Part shown: one piece after another, positions 50,066-57,542 of the stretch
How the letters are laid out: each line of letters starts with the position of its first letter
Numbering within the stretch: position 1 is the first letter of the stretch
Assembly (NCBI RefSeq): GCF_013184495.1
Contig: NZ_JAAOIY010000005.1
Span: 241,414-305,413 of the forward strand
Length of the DNA: 64,000 bases
Source of the DNA: Sporosarcina jiandibaonis
Lineage (GTDB): Bacteria > Bacillota > Bacilli > Bacillales_A > Planococcaceae
Direction: 5' to 3'
Position numbers and translations under genes: made by a program
The notes under the pieces: model-generated
The model's database searches: none
What the model was told of the DNA's origin: nothing
The model's input: the letters and a program-made list of their open reading frames with translations, nothing else

Positions 50066-51517
50066 ATGAAAGCTGCGGAAAAAGTAGCAAGTATCGGGGC
50101 AGAATCTTTTGAACAAGTGGTTGAGGGTCAAGAAATCCAAGATGTAGTCACGAAAGAACATTACGCAACTGAAGAAGTTCCAATGAGTCAAAGAAACATT
50201 AATTTTTTTGATATGATCGCAATCTGGGTAGGAGCAAACTCAAATAATGCATCCTGGTATGTAGGGGGAACAGTAGCTGGCATGGCGTTTGCTGGCGCAA
50301 TTACAGTCACTTTAATTTCAAATCCCTTCGCCTATTTAATACTCGCGCTCGTCGGCTACATGGGCTATAAAGTAGGAACATCAACTATGGCACTAACCAG
50401 ACCAGCTTTCGGGATTAGAGGAAGTCTTCTCCCGACAGTTCTAAATACAATAGTCTTTTTAGGTTGGGCGGTAGTCAATACATTTATAGCTGTTATTTCG
50501 ATGAGTTTTATATTAAAGGATCTATTTGGATGGCCGGCTTTTGGAGAACCTGGCAGTGCAGGTCCAATGATATTTGGAATTACAGTAATGAGTTTGTTGA
50601 ATTTAGCCGCGGTTTCACTTGGCAGAAATTCCATAAAAATTGTTGAAAGAATCGGAATTTTTTTGGTATTGGCATTAGGTATTTGGATAACGATTGTCGT
50701 GTTAAGTACCCATTCATTTTCAGCAATATTAAGCTGGAGACCGCCAGCTGAAGCAGTTATGCCTGTAGGGAAAGCAGTGGATATTATGGCTGCATTCAGT
50801 TTAGCGTGGGTGCTTGGAATTGCTGAGTTTACACGATATACACGTTCCGCGAAAACTGCGACAGTCGCACCTTTGATTGGAGCATGCGTTTCACTCATGT
50901 GGTTTGCGTTTATCGGAATTATTGCTACAATCGGTTCGGCAATTACGACAGGTATTTACAATCCAGAGAATTCAGATCCAAGTTCACTTGTAACGAATCT
51001 CGGACTTGGTTGGTTTGCACTACTACTTATTGTTGTAGCATGTATAACAACAAATGTCGTTAATTTGATGGCGGCAGGTATTTCAATAACAAATGTAACG
51101 AAGAAAGTTAAGCCGCTTCACTCAATTTGGCTAGTAACAGTTTTAGCTGGTGTTTTCATGCTTGTACCGCTTTATCTGGCTAGTTTCTTAGATACTTTTA
51201 TGGGCTTCTTAGAATATATCGGTATGGTCTTAAGTGCATTACTTGGGGTTTTAGTTGCTGACTATTACTTTGTACAAAAGCGATCCTATGATGTGAAGGA
51301 ATTTGAAAAAGTGGGCGGAAGGTATTGGTATTCAAAGGGAGTCAATTTAAAAGCTGTAGCCGTATGGGCATTTGGAGTCGTATTCTTTTTATTAGTTCGT
51401 GACTCTGCTTTATTGGGGAGTTCTGTCGGTGCTGTATATCCAACCATTTTGATAACAGCATTGCTCTATTATTTAATTTCGCTGCCTGGACGTAAGAATA
51501 CTAAATTGTTGTCATAA
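50066..51517 (+). CDS. NCS1 family nucleobase/cation transporter
   Basis: 483 aa, twelve membrane segments. The family start is visible as MSQRNINFFDMIAIWVGANS (about 40-59), followed by GYKVGTSTMALTRPAFGIRGS (about 95-115) and helix 6/7 motifs near LAWVLGIAEFTRYTR (about 246-260). NCS1 permeases import cytosine, uracil, allantoin, hydantoins, nicotinate-like rings or thiamine by sodium or proton symport. The length suits the CodB/PucI type. Together with the BCCT gene, the cluster has two importers, which suggests two related ring substrates. Confidence 0.88.
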   Translation: MKAAEKVASIGAESFEQVVEGQEIQDVVTKEHYATEEVPMSQRNINFFDMIAIWVGANSNNASWYVGGTVAGMAFAGAITVTLISNPFAYLILALVGYMGYKVGTSTMALTRPAFGIRGSLLPTVLNTIVFLGWAVVNTFIAVISMSFILKDLFGWPAFGEPGSAGPMIFGITVMSLLNLAAVSLGRNSIKIVERIGIFLVLALGIWITIVVLSTHSFSAILSWRPPAEAVMPVGKAVDIMAAFSLAWVLGIAEFTRYTRSAKTATVAPLIGACVSLMWFAFIGIIATIGSAITTGIYNPENSDPSSLVTNLGLGWFALLLIVVACITTNVVNLMAAGISITNVTKKVKPLHSIWLVTVLAGVFMLVPLYLASFLDTFMGFLEYIGMVLSALLGVLVADYYFVQKRSYDVKEFEKVGGRYWYSKGVNLKAVAVWAFGVVFFLLVRDSALLGSSVGAVYPTILITALLYYLISLPGRKNTKLLS

Positions 51518-51573
51518 AGGAACAGAATGAATAGATCATGACTCAAAATTAATTTAAAAAGGGGAGAACTATC

Positions 51574-52089
51574 ATGAAAAAAGCGGAACAACAAGAGTTA
51601 TTCAAACAAATTATGGGGAATTACCCAACAGGAGTAACAATTGTAACGACAACAGGAGAGGATGGAAAACCTGTAGGGTTAACAGTGAATTCGTTTGCTT
51701 CTGTATCATTGGATCCCTTGATGCTACTTTGGTCTATTGATCATCGTGTATCGTCGTTAAAAGAGTTTACGGAAGGTGGAAAGTTCGCTGTACACGTGCT
51801 GCATGGTGAACAACAAGAACTTTGCAAAACGTTTGCAAGTAAAGTTGAGGACCGATTTAGCAGTTGCAATTGGAGCTTTTCTGAAAATGATTTACCGATT
51901 ATTAAAGGTGCATTTGGCGTTTTTGAATGCAAAACATTCAAAGCGATTGAAGCGGGAGATCATACCGTTCTAATTGGCGAAGTAATTGATCTTCAAATTG
52001 ACCCAAGTAATGATCCGATGCTCTACCACCGCAGAGTATTTGGACCAATTCCAGAAGAGTTTTATACGCAAAAACAGCCAGTATCCTAA
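51574..52089 (+). CDS. flavin reductase (RutF/HpaC-like)
   Basis: 171 aa split-barrel flavin reductase providing FMNH2 or FADH2 by NAD(P)H. Family blocks: GNYPTGVTIVTTTGEDGKPV (about 10-29), GLTVNSFASVSLDPLMLLWS (about 30-49), KFAVHVLHGEQQEL (about 70-83) and HTVLIGEVI. It is the expected partner for the luciferase-type monooxygenase at 43102, although eight genes separate them. ATG 51574 follows AAAAGGGG. It is the last gene before a terminator. Confidence 0.92.
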   Translation: MKKAEQQELFKQIMGNYPTGVTIVTTTGEDGKPVGLTVNSFASVSLDPLMLLWSIDHRVSSLKEFTEGGKFAVHVLHGEQQELCKTFASKVEDRFSSCNWSFSENDLPIIKGAFGVFECKTFKAIEAGDHTVLIGEVIDLQIDPSNDPMLYHRRVFGPIPEEFYTQKQPVS

Positions 52090-52122
52090 CATAGAATTAT
52101 TGCTTAAATAATAGGAGGGCTT

Positions 52123-52163
52123 AATACCCTTGGGGTTCCTTTTAAGGAGCTGCCAAGGGTATT
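52123..52163 (+). terminator. terminator of the catabolic operon
   Basis: AATACCCTTGG (52123-52133) and CCAAGGGTATT (52153-52163), 11 perfect pairs, followed by CGTATTTATATTT. The stretch from here to 52450 shows no gene. Confidence 0.85.
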
Positions 52164-52450
52164 CGTATTTATATTTAAAGTGCCGAGAGTGATTTTAACC
52201 GTTAGAAGCTCATTACATATTAAATAATGTGCCTCTATAATAAATAATGTCTAATCCCAAAAGTTGAAAAATGTCTTAAGTACATCGTTTGTCGTTAATT
52301 GACAGAGTCGATTTTCCTTTCATAAAAAAATTTCTTCTTCAAATAAGAAAAGTATTCTCGTGTAAGTCGTATCTAAGAAACTATCCTACAAATAGGTTTT
52401 TACACCGTTTAAATTTGAGAATACTGAATTAATTCAACACAATTCTTTCT

Positions 52451-52621
52451 AGGTGCCTCGAGCTTGCCTTAGAACTAGGCATTACGACCGTCGGATTTAT
52501 ACGAAAGAAATCTTTTAATCTATATACACCGAGCCATTCAGAAGACTTGTACGATTACAAATCGGATCCAACAATCTTATGCGAGTTACTAAATCATGTT
52601 AAATCAGAACTGATAAAATAA
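52451..52621 (+). pseudogene. fdhD: C-terminal remnant of formate dehydrogenase accessory protein FdhD
   Basis: 57 open codons without a start read CLELALELGITTVGFIRKKS and FNLYTPSH, matching the end of FdhD (A-x-x-x-G-I-T-x-V-G-F-x-R-x-x-x-x-N-x-Y-T). About 30 further codons extend beyond the usual end. FdhD transfers sulfur to the molybdenum cofactor of formate dehydrogenase. The rest of the gene is missing; only the tail remains, next to a pathway that may release formate. Confidence 0.7.
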
Positions 52622-52625
52622 AAAA

Positions 52626-52645
52626 GCCGCGTACAGAAACGCGGC
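52626..52645. terminator. terminator of the amidase transcript
   Basis: GCCGCGT and ACGCGGC around ACAGAA; on the minus strand TTTTTT follows, ending the amidase gene. Confidence 0.88.
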
Positions 52646-52659
52646 CTTTATCACTAATA

Positions 52660-54078
52660 TTAAGACTGAACAAGCAAATTAGGTTTTCTGCCTTGTAATG
52701 GCTTCGTTTGCTCTAATGCATATCCAGTGTTTAATAGTAACGCTTCACTGAATGCCGGCCCCATGATTTGTAAACCGATTGGGAGGTTGGCTTTGAACCC
52801 GCATGGAACTGATAATCCTGGAATCCCAGTTAAGTTCGCTGGTCCTGTGAAACGAATGATGTTATCGATTAAATCTACTTGTTTGCCATTTAAGTCTACG
52901 AGGTTTTCTCCAATGTTATTCGGTGCGACTGGTAGAGTAGGGGAGATTAGCACGTCTACTTGTTGAAATGCTTTATTGAAATCTTGCTTAAGCTGTCTTC
53001 TCACTTGTTGTGCTTGTAAGTAATCCACAGCAGATGGAAGTTGGCCTAATTCAAATAGCATTCGAATGTCATCGCCAAAATCATCTGGTCTATTCTTTAA
53101 ATCTGTATCATGGATGGCAGCTGCTTCTGATAGGGAAGTGACGAGCTCTGCCCACTCCGCATATTGTAATGTCGGTATTTTAACTGTCTCAACTTTTGCG
53201 CCTTGATCTACAAGACTTTGAATGCCTGCACGGACGAGTTTATCGATATCAGTGTCGACTTGATTGAAGAAGAAATCTTCATTGACACCAATCACTAAAT
53301 CTTTCACGTCTCCATTGATTTTTGATAGATAGTTCTCTTTATCTACATTCACCGATGTTGGGTCATTTTTATCGTAACCTGCAATGATTTCTAGTAATCC
53401 AGCAGCATCCTTTACAGTTTTCGTCATTGGACCGATATGATCTAATGACCAGGCAAGCGGATAGCATCCATATTTACTTACGAGACCATGAGTAGGTTTG
53501 AGTCCAACAATACCGCAAGCAGAAGAGGGGATACGGATAGATCCCGCGGTATCTGTTCCTAGTGATGCGACACTGGAACCTGCTGCCACTGCAGCTCCGG
53601 AACCGCCGCTAGAACCGCCAGGGATTTTATCGAGATCCCAAGGATTTCTTACTGGTCCGTAATGTGGGTTATTATTCGTAATGCCCCATGCGTATTCATG
53701 CATGCTCAATTTACCGGTAAAAATAACGCCGGCTTCTCTTAGTTTTTTAACAACCGTAGCATCATAGTCAGGTACAAAATCTTTATGGATTTTGGAAGAC
53801 ATTGTCGTGACTTTATTTTTAAAATACAAGTTATCTTTTAAAGCCATCGGAATGCCGTGATACATGCCGCGATACTGACCGTTTAGGATTTCCTTTTCGG
53901 CTGCTTGGGCATCTTTTTCAGCATCCTCACGGTAAATGTCCATATAGGCATTGATTTGTGGTTCGCTATTTTCAGCGTGGTCTAATACCTCTTTTGTTAA
54001 TTCCACAGGGGAAATGGATTTATTCTCTAATAATGGTGCAAGTTCCTCAACAGCCAAGTCAATTAGATTTTTACTCAA
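52660..54078 (-). CDS. amidase (amidase-signature family)
   Basis: 472 aa from TTG 54078, which has AGGAGG at good spacing. The catalytic Ser-cisSer-Lys triad is present: Lys in MALKDN (about 78), cis-Ser in PGGSSGGSGAA (about 150) and the nucleophile in GTDTAGSIRIPSS (about 175). The family cuts carboxamides (GatA, AtzE, nicotinamidase-unrelated amidases). Its start overlaps the stop of a 60-aa protein that may be its partner, like GatC with GatA or AtzG with AtzE. It lies convergent to the catabolic operon and may process an amide in the same pathway, but no operator copy is seen in front of it. Confidence 0.9.
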   Translation of the reverse strand: MSKNLIDLAVEELAPLLENKSISPVELTKEVLDHAENSEPQINAYMDIYREDAEKDAQAAEKEILNGQYRGMYHGIPMALKDNLYFKNKVTTMSSKIHKDFVPDYDATVVKKLREAGVIFTGKLSMHEYAWGITNNNPHYGPVRNPWDLDKIPGGSSGGSGAAVAAGSSVASLGTDTAGSIRIPSSACGIVGLKPTHGLVSKYGCYPLAWSLDHIGPMTKTVKDAAGLLEIIAGYDKNDPTSVNVDKENYLSKINGDVKDLVIGVNEDFFFNQVDTDIDKLVRAGIQSLVDQGAKVETVKIPTLQYAEWAELVTSLSEAAAIHDTDLKNRPDDFGDDIRMLFELGQLPSAVDYLQAQQVRRQLKQDFNKAFQQVDVLISPTLPVAPNNIGENLVDLNGKQVDLIDNIIRFTGPANLTGIPGLSVPCGFKANLPIGLQIMGPAFSEALLLNTGYALEQTKPLQGRKPNLLVQS

Positions 54079-54253
54079 TGTGGTCGCCTCCTGGAATATT
54101 ACGTATGCCAATATCAGCATCATTAATATTTGCATGCTCTAAATTTCCGCGTAAAGCTTGCATGCCTTTCCAACGCACATCAAGTACATCCAAATGTGTT
54201 TCTTTCACTTCAATTCCTTTGTTCTTCAATAACGCTTGAATCGATAAGCTCAA
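54071..54253 (-). CDS. small protein coupled to the amidase (possible GatC/AtzG-like subunit)
   Basis: 60 aa from TTG 54253 with AAGGGAG eight bases upstream. Its last codons overlap the amidase start by eight bases. The chain begins with an amphipathic helix (SLSIQALLKNKG) and ends with an extended acidic tail (NINDADIGIRNIPGGDHIE). GatC and AtzG are also small proteins with one or two helices and an extended tail wrapping the amidase; length, order and overlap fit, sequence identity cannot be judged. It might otherwise be an unrelated leader protein. Confidence 0.55.
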   Translation of the reverse strand: MSLSIQALLKNKGIEVKETHLDVLDVRWKGMQALRGNLEHANINDADIGIRNIPGGDHIE

Positions 54254-54852
54254 TGAATACACTCCCTTAGAAATAATATATATCTTAAATAAGCAAAACG
54301 CTCAATAAGATCGATACAAATTTCTGCAGTTCCATGATGCTGATAACGTAAAACTCTCAGGCTTATTTAATTGTCTAAGATGAGGCTATGACTTTACCTG
54401 CTATACTCCTATTCTACAAAAATTGATAAAACCCTTTATTATTTAGCGAATAGTTTTTCTAGTCCGAAAACCAGTTGCAGACAATGGACATGATACGATG
54501 CGATACATAGTAATATTCATGTTATACATTTTAGTTGCATGAAATGAATTTTGAAAATTAATCATGTTAGTCTTGTTGCAGGTTTTAAGTGGGGTTTTAT
54601 ACAGATAGTTGTATTTGGATGATTTGATGTAACGCAGAAAACTGATTTTGAATAAGGGGATAAAATTATGCTGCCGAAAACATTAGCCGTTAAAGTATTG
54701 GCAATCGCCTCTTCAATTTCTCCATGATATAAAACGTCCAGATCTTGCTTTTTGAATCAGTTTTAATAGTTTTTGAAACATTCCTTCGACTTTATCGTAT
54801 AAGAGATAATAGGTTTGAATGGAAGTAGCCTTTTGATAGGAGGAGAAGTAAC
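54254..54852. other. 600-bp intergenic stretch, only short remnants
   Basis: Apart from a 19-codon frame at 54668-54727 (MLPKTLAVKVLAIASSISP, with AAGGGGA upstream) nothing coding is supported. It must contain the divergent promoters of the amidase pair and the LURP-one-like gene; no clear elements were identified. Confidence 0.45.
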
Positions 54853-55350
54853 ATGAGAAAGCTGTACATTAAACAAAAAGTATTTAGCCTGAGTGGAAAA
54901 TTTTCGGTGAAAGACGCAGAAGAGAACGAAGTATATTTTGTAGAAGGAAGTTTTATGAAAATACCGAAGACCTTTTCCATCATGGACGATAAGTTAAATG
55001 AAGTGGCCATGGTTACGAAAAAAATGTTTAGTTTTTTGCCGACTTTTTTTGTTGACGTGCATGGGCAAGAAACAATGGCGATTAAAAAGCACTTTTCTTT
55101 TTTGAAAGCACGCTATACAATCGACGCGGCAGGAATAGAAGTGCAGGGGAATTGGTGGGATATGGACTTTGAAGTGTATCAAAACAGAAATTTTATCGGT
55201 TCCGTTAACAAAAAATGGTTCACATGGGGTGACAGCTATGAGTTGCAAATTGCAAATGACGAAATGGAATCACTTCTCGTAGCGCTTGTAGTGGCAATTG
55301 ACTGTGCGAAAGCTGATCAGAATGCAGCAGCGAGTGTGGCACCAGGATAA
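54853..55350 (+). CDS. LURP-one-related (YxjI-like) protein
   Basis: 165 aa, the size of a tubby-like LURP-one domain. The typical start MRKLYIKQKVFSLSGKFSVKD is followed by repeated strand pairs with aromatic anchors (VEGSFMKIPKTFSIMD, IKKHFSFLKARYTI, VQGNWWDMDFEVYQ) and ends with the hydrophobic helix SLLVALVVAIDCAKA that fills the barrel. The family occurs as YxjI in B. subtilis; proposed roles involve membrane phosphoinositide-like or scramblase-type binding, unproven in bacteria. ATG 54853 follows AGGAGGAG. Confidence 0.87.
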   Translation: MRKLYIKQKVFSLSGKFSVKDAEENEVYFVEGSFMKIPKTFSIMDDKLNEVAMVTKKMFSFLPTFFVDVHGQETMAIKKHFSFLKARYTIDAAGIEVQGNWWDMDFEVYQNRNFIGSVNKKWFTWGDSYELQIANDEMESLLVALVVAIDCAKADQNAAASVAPG

Positions 55351-55485
55351 ATTGTAAATGGTGGGGAACTGTGTAAGGCACCCTGCTGAGTATACGGTAT
55401 AAATAATAAAAGGAATTCCCCTATCAACTATATAAAACAAAACGTCCAGATTGTGGCAACTTAAAGAGAAAGAGAGAGGGTTAAT

Positions 55486-55719
55486 ATGGGGACAAGGAAG
55501 TTATCAATTATAGTATTTATATTGAGTCTTATTTCATTGCTTATTTCGCTTAATTTATTTTGGAATTTGGGTGTTTTTGTTGATGAGTATGGTTTAAGTC
55601 CTGATATTGTTAATGGCGGAGACTTTTGGCTTTCAATGGATTGGTTAAGATTATTGCTATTGTTTTTGCTCTGTGTTGTATCTGGCCTAGGTATTTTAAT
55701 AGGGGAACAGAAAAAGTGA
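55486..55719 (+). CDS. small two-segment membrane protein
   Basis: 77 aa with membrane segments at about 5-27 and 52-70 and a short outside loop (DEYGLSPDIVNGGDFWLSMD). ATG follows GAGAGGG. Unrecognised; similar in layout to the 64-aa protein at 36811. A B-type repeat begins directly after its stop. Confidence 0.6.
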   Translation: MGTRKLSIIVFILSLISLLISLNLFWNLGVFVDEYGLSPDIVNGGDFWLSMDWLRLLLLFLLCVVSGLGILIGEQKK

Positions 55720-55721
55720 AT

Positions 55722-55790
55722 TTAAACAATCAGGCGAGGTTGCTCAATAAGCTATTACGTCCAATTCTCACGAACGGGCCATTACGAAAA
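55722..55790. repeat. dispersed repeat, type B variant (copy 21)
   Basis: AACAATCAGGCGAGGTTGCTC, later CACGAACGGGCCATTACG. Confidence 0.5.
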
Positions 55791-55803
55791 TAGGAGGAAA
55801 AGT

Positions 55804-56067
55804 ATGGGCAAGAATTTGCAATTCATAGGCATTGTCTTTTTAGGAGTAAGTGTTCTTTTGGGTGCTTGGGTTGTTTCGCAATCGCCTAGCAATAATGTAA
55901 GGCCGTCAACAGAAGAGCAATATCGATACGAATTTATCTCAGCCAATGAAAGCAATGTAATCATATTTGATAAGAAAACGGGCGACTACTGGCAAAAGTT
56001 CATAAGTTCCAGTGAGGGACCAACAGAATGGGAAAAACAGAAGTCCCCAGCTACCGAAAAAAAATAA
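55804..56067 (+). CDS. small exported or membrane-anchored protein
   Basis: 87 aa. One N-terminal hydrophobic segment (FIGIVFLGVSVLLGAWVV) and an outside part of about 60 residues with YRYEFISANESNVIIFDKKTGDY, an arrangement I have seen annotated only as hypothetical in Bacillus. The strand-turn pattern F-D-x-x-T-G-x-Y-W resembles short beta hairpins of secreted proteins. ATG 55804 follows AGGAGG. Confidence 0.65.
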   Translation: MGKNLQFIGIVFLGVSVLLGAWVVSQSPSNNVRPSTEEQYRYEFISANESNVIIFDKKTGDYWQKFISSSEGPTEWEKQKSPATEKK

Positions 56068-56082
56068 TGCTATTTATTGATT

Positions 56083-56175
56083 CATCAGCAATCGGGCGCA
56101 ATTATTGAATAGAGCGCCTAAGGTGATTGGGATGAGTTAAAGGCATATATATAACAAACTGGCCAGATCAAGAAG
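56083..56175. repeat. dispersed repeat, type B variant (copy 22)
   Basis: CAGCAATCGGGCGCAATTATTG, then GAGCGCCTAAGGTGATTGGG and ATAACAAACTGGCCAG; same order as at 23565. Confidence 0.65.
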
Positions 56176-56229
56176 GACTTGAGGACCTTACCTTCTTCTG
56201 TACGAATTTATGTATAATTTTCGGATGGG

Positions 56230-56664
56230 GTGAACGAACTGAAAAAGATTTTTAGTTTATGTTTTCTGTTACTCTTAGTTTCCTGCCAATCTGTTCAAGT
56301 AAATGATAGTTCCCATATTACTGAAGAGGAAGTAGTAAAAGCATTACGGGAAAATGGTGTTAATTTGGTGGAAGCTGATTTTCCGCAAAGCGTCTTCGGG
56401 TCAAAATTAAGAAACGTGAGACCAAGAACATATGAGTTAAATGAAAAACCGTTTTTAATCTTTGAATTCGAAACTGAAATTGAACGCGAGAAGGGTACAA
56501 AAGAGTTTGCTGAAAAGACTGCGACAATGGAACTGGTATCTGCTAGCACGTTTGAGAAGAGAAATATATTGATTTTTTATGTGTATCAACAAGATAGAAA
56601 TTCAGATAGTGTGCCATTTGTAAAAGAAATACAAGAGACATTAGATGGCATTAGTGAAGGTTAA
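56230..56664 (+). CDS. predicted lipoprotein, unknown function
   Basis: 144 aa. The signal ends in the lipobox LVSC (about residue 18). The mature chain has an alpha/beta look (EEVVKALRENGVNLVEADFP, then FLIFEFETEIEREKGTKEF and FVKEIQETLDGI), similar to small Bacillus lipoproteins of unknown role. The GTG at 56230 abuts a GGATGGG site; a CTG at 56239 would have better spacing, so the first three residues are uncertain. Confidence 0.65.
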   Translation: MNELKKIFSLCFLLLLVSCQSVQVNDSSHITEEEVVKALRENGVNLVEADFPQSVFGSKLRNVRPRTYELNEKPFLIFEFETEIEREKGTKEFAEKTATMELVSASTFEKRNILIFYVYQQDRNSDSVPFVKEIQETLDGISEG

Positions 56665-56691
56665 AAGCAAGGATCGTGAATGTTAGGTCTT

Positions 56692-56760
56692 CAGTTAACG
56701 GGCGCGGTAAATGGATAAAACTGAGTCCTCTAGAATCGGACCATTTAGCTAAAAGTAAAA
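56692..56760. repeat. dispersed repeat, type B (copy 23)
   Basis: CAGTTAACGGGCGCGGTAAATG, later AATCGGACCATTTAGCT. An open frame runs through it into the next gene but has no ribosome site there. Confidence 0.5.
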
Positions 56761-56774
56761 AGGGGGGAGAAGAA

Positions 56775-56960
56775 TTGTTTTCATTTCTACCATTTATATT
56801 TTCTCTTATTTATATTTTGGTTATTGTTTTCGTCGCTTACTTTTTAATCACGGCAGTACTGTTTATGAAAAAGAAAAATCGCAGTGATGAATTGCTTCTT
56901 CAAAAAATTGATGAATTATCACAGAGGTTAGGTGAACTGAAAGAAGATAAAAGAAGCTAA
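56775..56960 (+). CDS. small membrane-anchored coiled-coil protein
   Basis: 61 aa from TTG 56775, with AGGGGGGAG six bases before it; longer in-frame starts lie in a repeat. One long membrane segment (FLPFIFSLIYILVIVFVAYF and onward) precedes a charged helix (RSDELLLQKIDELSQRLGEL) that fits a coiled coil. Same architecture as the protein at 38308 but different sequence. Function unknown; anchoring or phage-like small protein roles are possible. Confidence 0.6.
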   Translation: MFSFLPFIFSLIYILVIVFVAYFLITAVLFMKKKNRSDELLLQKIDELSQRLGELKEDKRS

Positions 56961-57016
56961 TCGCATACTATTTTTTTCGCAATTGTTTTCCTCAAACGGG
57001 TTTATGGGGGATTAAT

Positions 57017-57445
57017 ATGCTGATGATAACTGAAAATGTGAAAGGCAAACGCTATAAACAGCTAATAGATTTCCTTTCAAAACATAGCAATCGTTTTGCT
57101 TTTGTAGAAGATAGACGGATGATGGACATTGAGGAGGAGCGTCTGGCTTATATTCATAATCTGATTACATATATTGAAGAACATCTCATAGAAAGAAAAA
57201 TTCAAAAAGAATGGGAAACTACAAGACTGGTTGATGATACAGCATATGTTTTTTATTTTAACTTGAATAATGCTACCAAGCAATTTTTGAAAGATAATAG
57301 TAATTCCCTTTTTAATTGGATTAATCCAGAGCTACCAGAAGATTTAATGTTTTATCAAAATGATAAATGTATATTAGCAACTTGCTCACACGAAGGATTT
57401 TTTATGGTGGACAAAATGATATGGAAACACTTTTCATTGCATTAA
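57017..57445 (+). CDS. hypothetical protein
   Basis: 142 aa, soluble, aromatic- and acid-rich. It has helices around YKQLIDFLSKHSNRFAFVED and LITYIEEHLIERKIQKEW; the C-terminal half (LPEDLMFYQNDKCILATCSH) has strand character. It resembles a group sometimes mislabelled as a stage III sporulation protein, for which I see no support. ATG 57017 follows ATGGGGGA. No recognised motif. Confidence 0.6.
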   Translation: MLMITENVKGKRYKQLIDFLSKHSNRFAFVEDRRMMDIEEERLAYIHNLITYIEEHLIERKIQKEWETTRLVDDTAYVFYFNLNNATKQFLKDNSNSLFNWINPELPEDLMFYQNDKCILATCSHEGFFMVDKMIWKHFSLH

Positions 57446-57474
57446 TAAGGGCATTCATTCAACAGCGGAATTCT

Positions 57475-57510
57475 GCAATCGGGCGCAATAGCTGAAAAAA
57501 TAAGATTTCT
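57475..57510. repeat. dispersed repeat, type B fragment (copy 24)
   Basis: CTGCAATCGGGCGCAATAGCTG, left hairpin only. Confidence 0.5.
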
Positions 57511-57542
57511 AAGACAAATTAGGGAGAGAGGTCTGAAATAAA

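Noticed and set aside
50365..50898. 177-codon minus-strand ORF inside the NCS1 gene
   Set aside because: Complete overlap with a clear transporter gene, no ribosome site, composition of an antisense shadow.
43102..52089. Rut operon for uracil breakdown
   Set aside because: RutB-, RutD- and RutF-like proteins are present, but the monooxygenase has the luciferase EHHF motif and order rather than that of RutA, and RutC and RutE are missing.
56676..56774. Upstream extension of the 61-aa coiled-coil protein
   Set aside because: The extension runs through a dispersed repeat and lacks a ribosome site; the TTG at 56775 has AGGGGGGAG.
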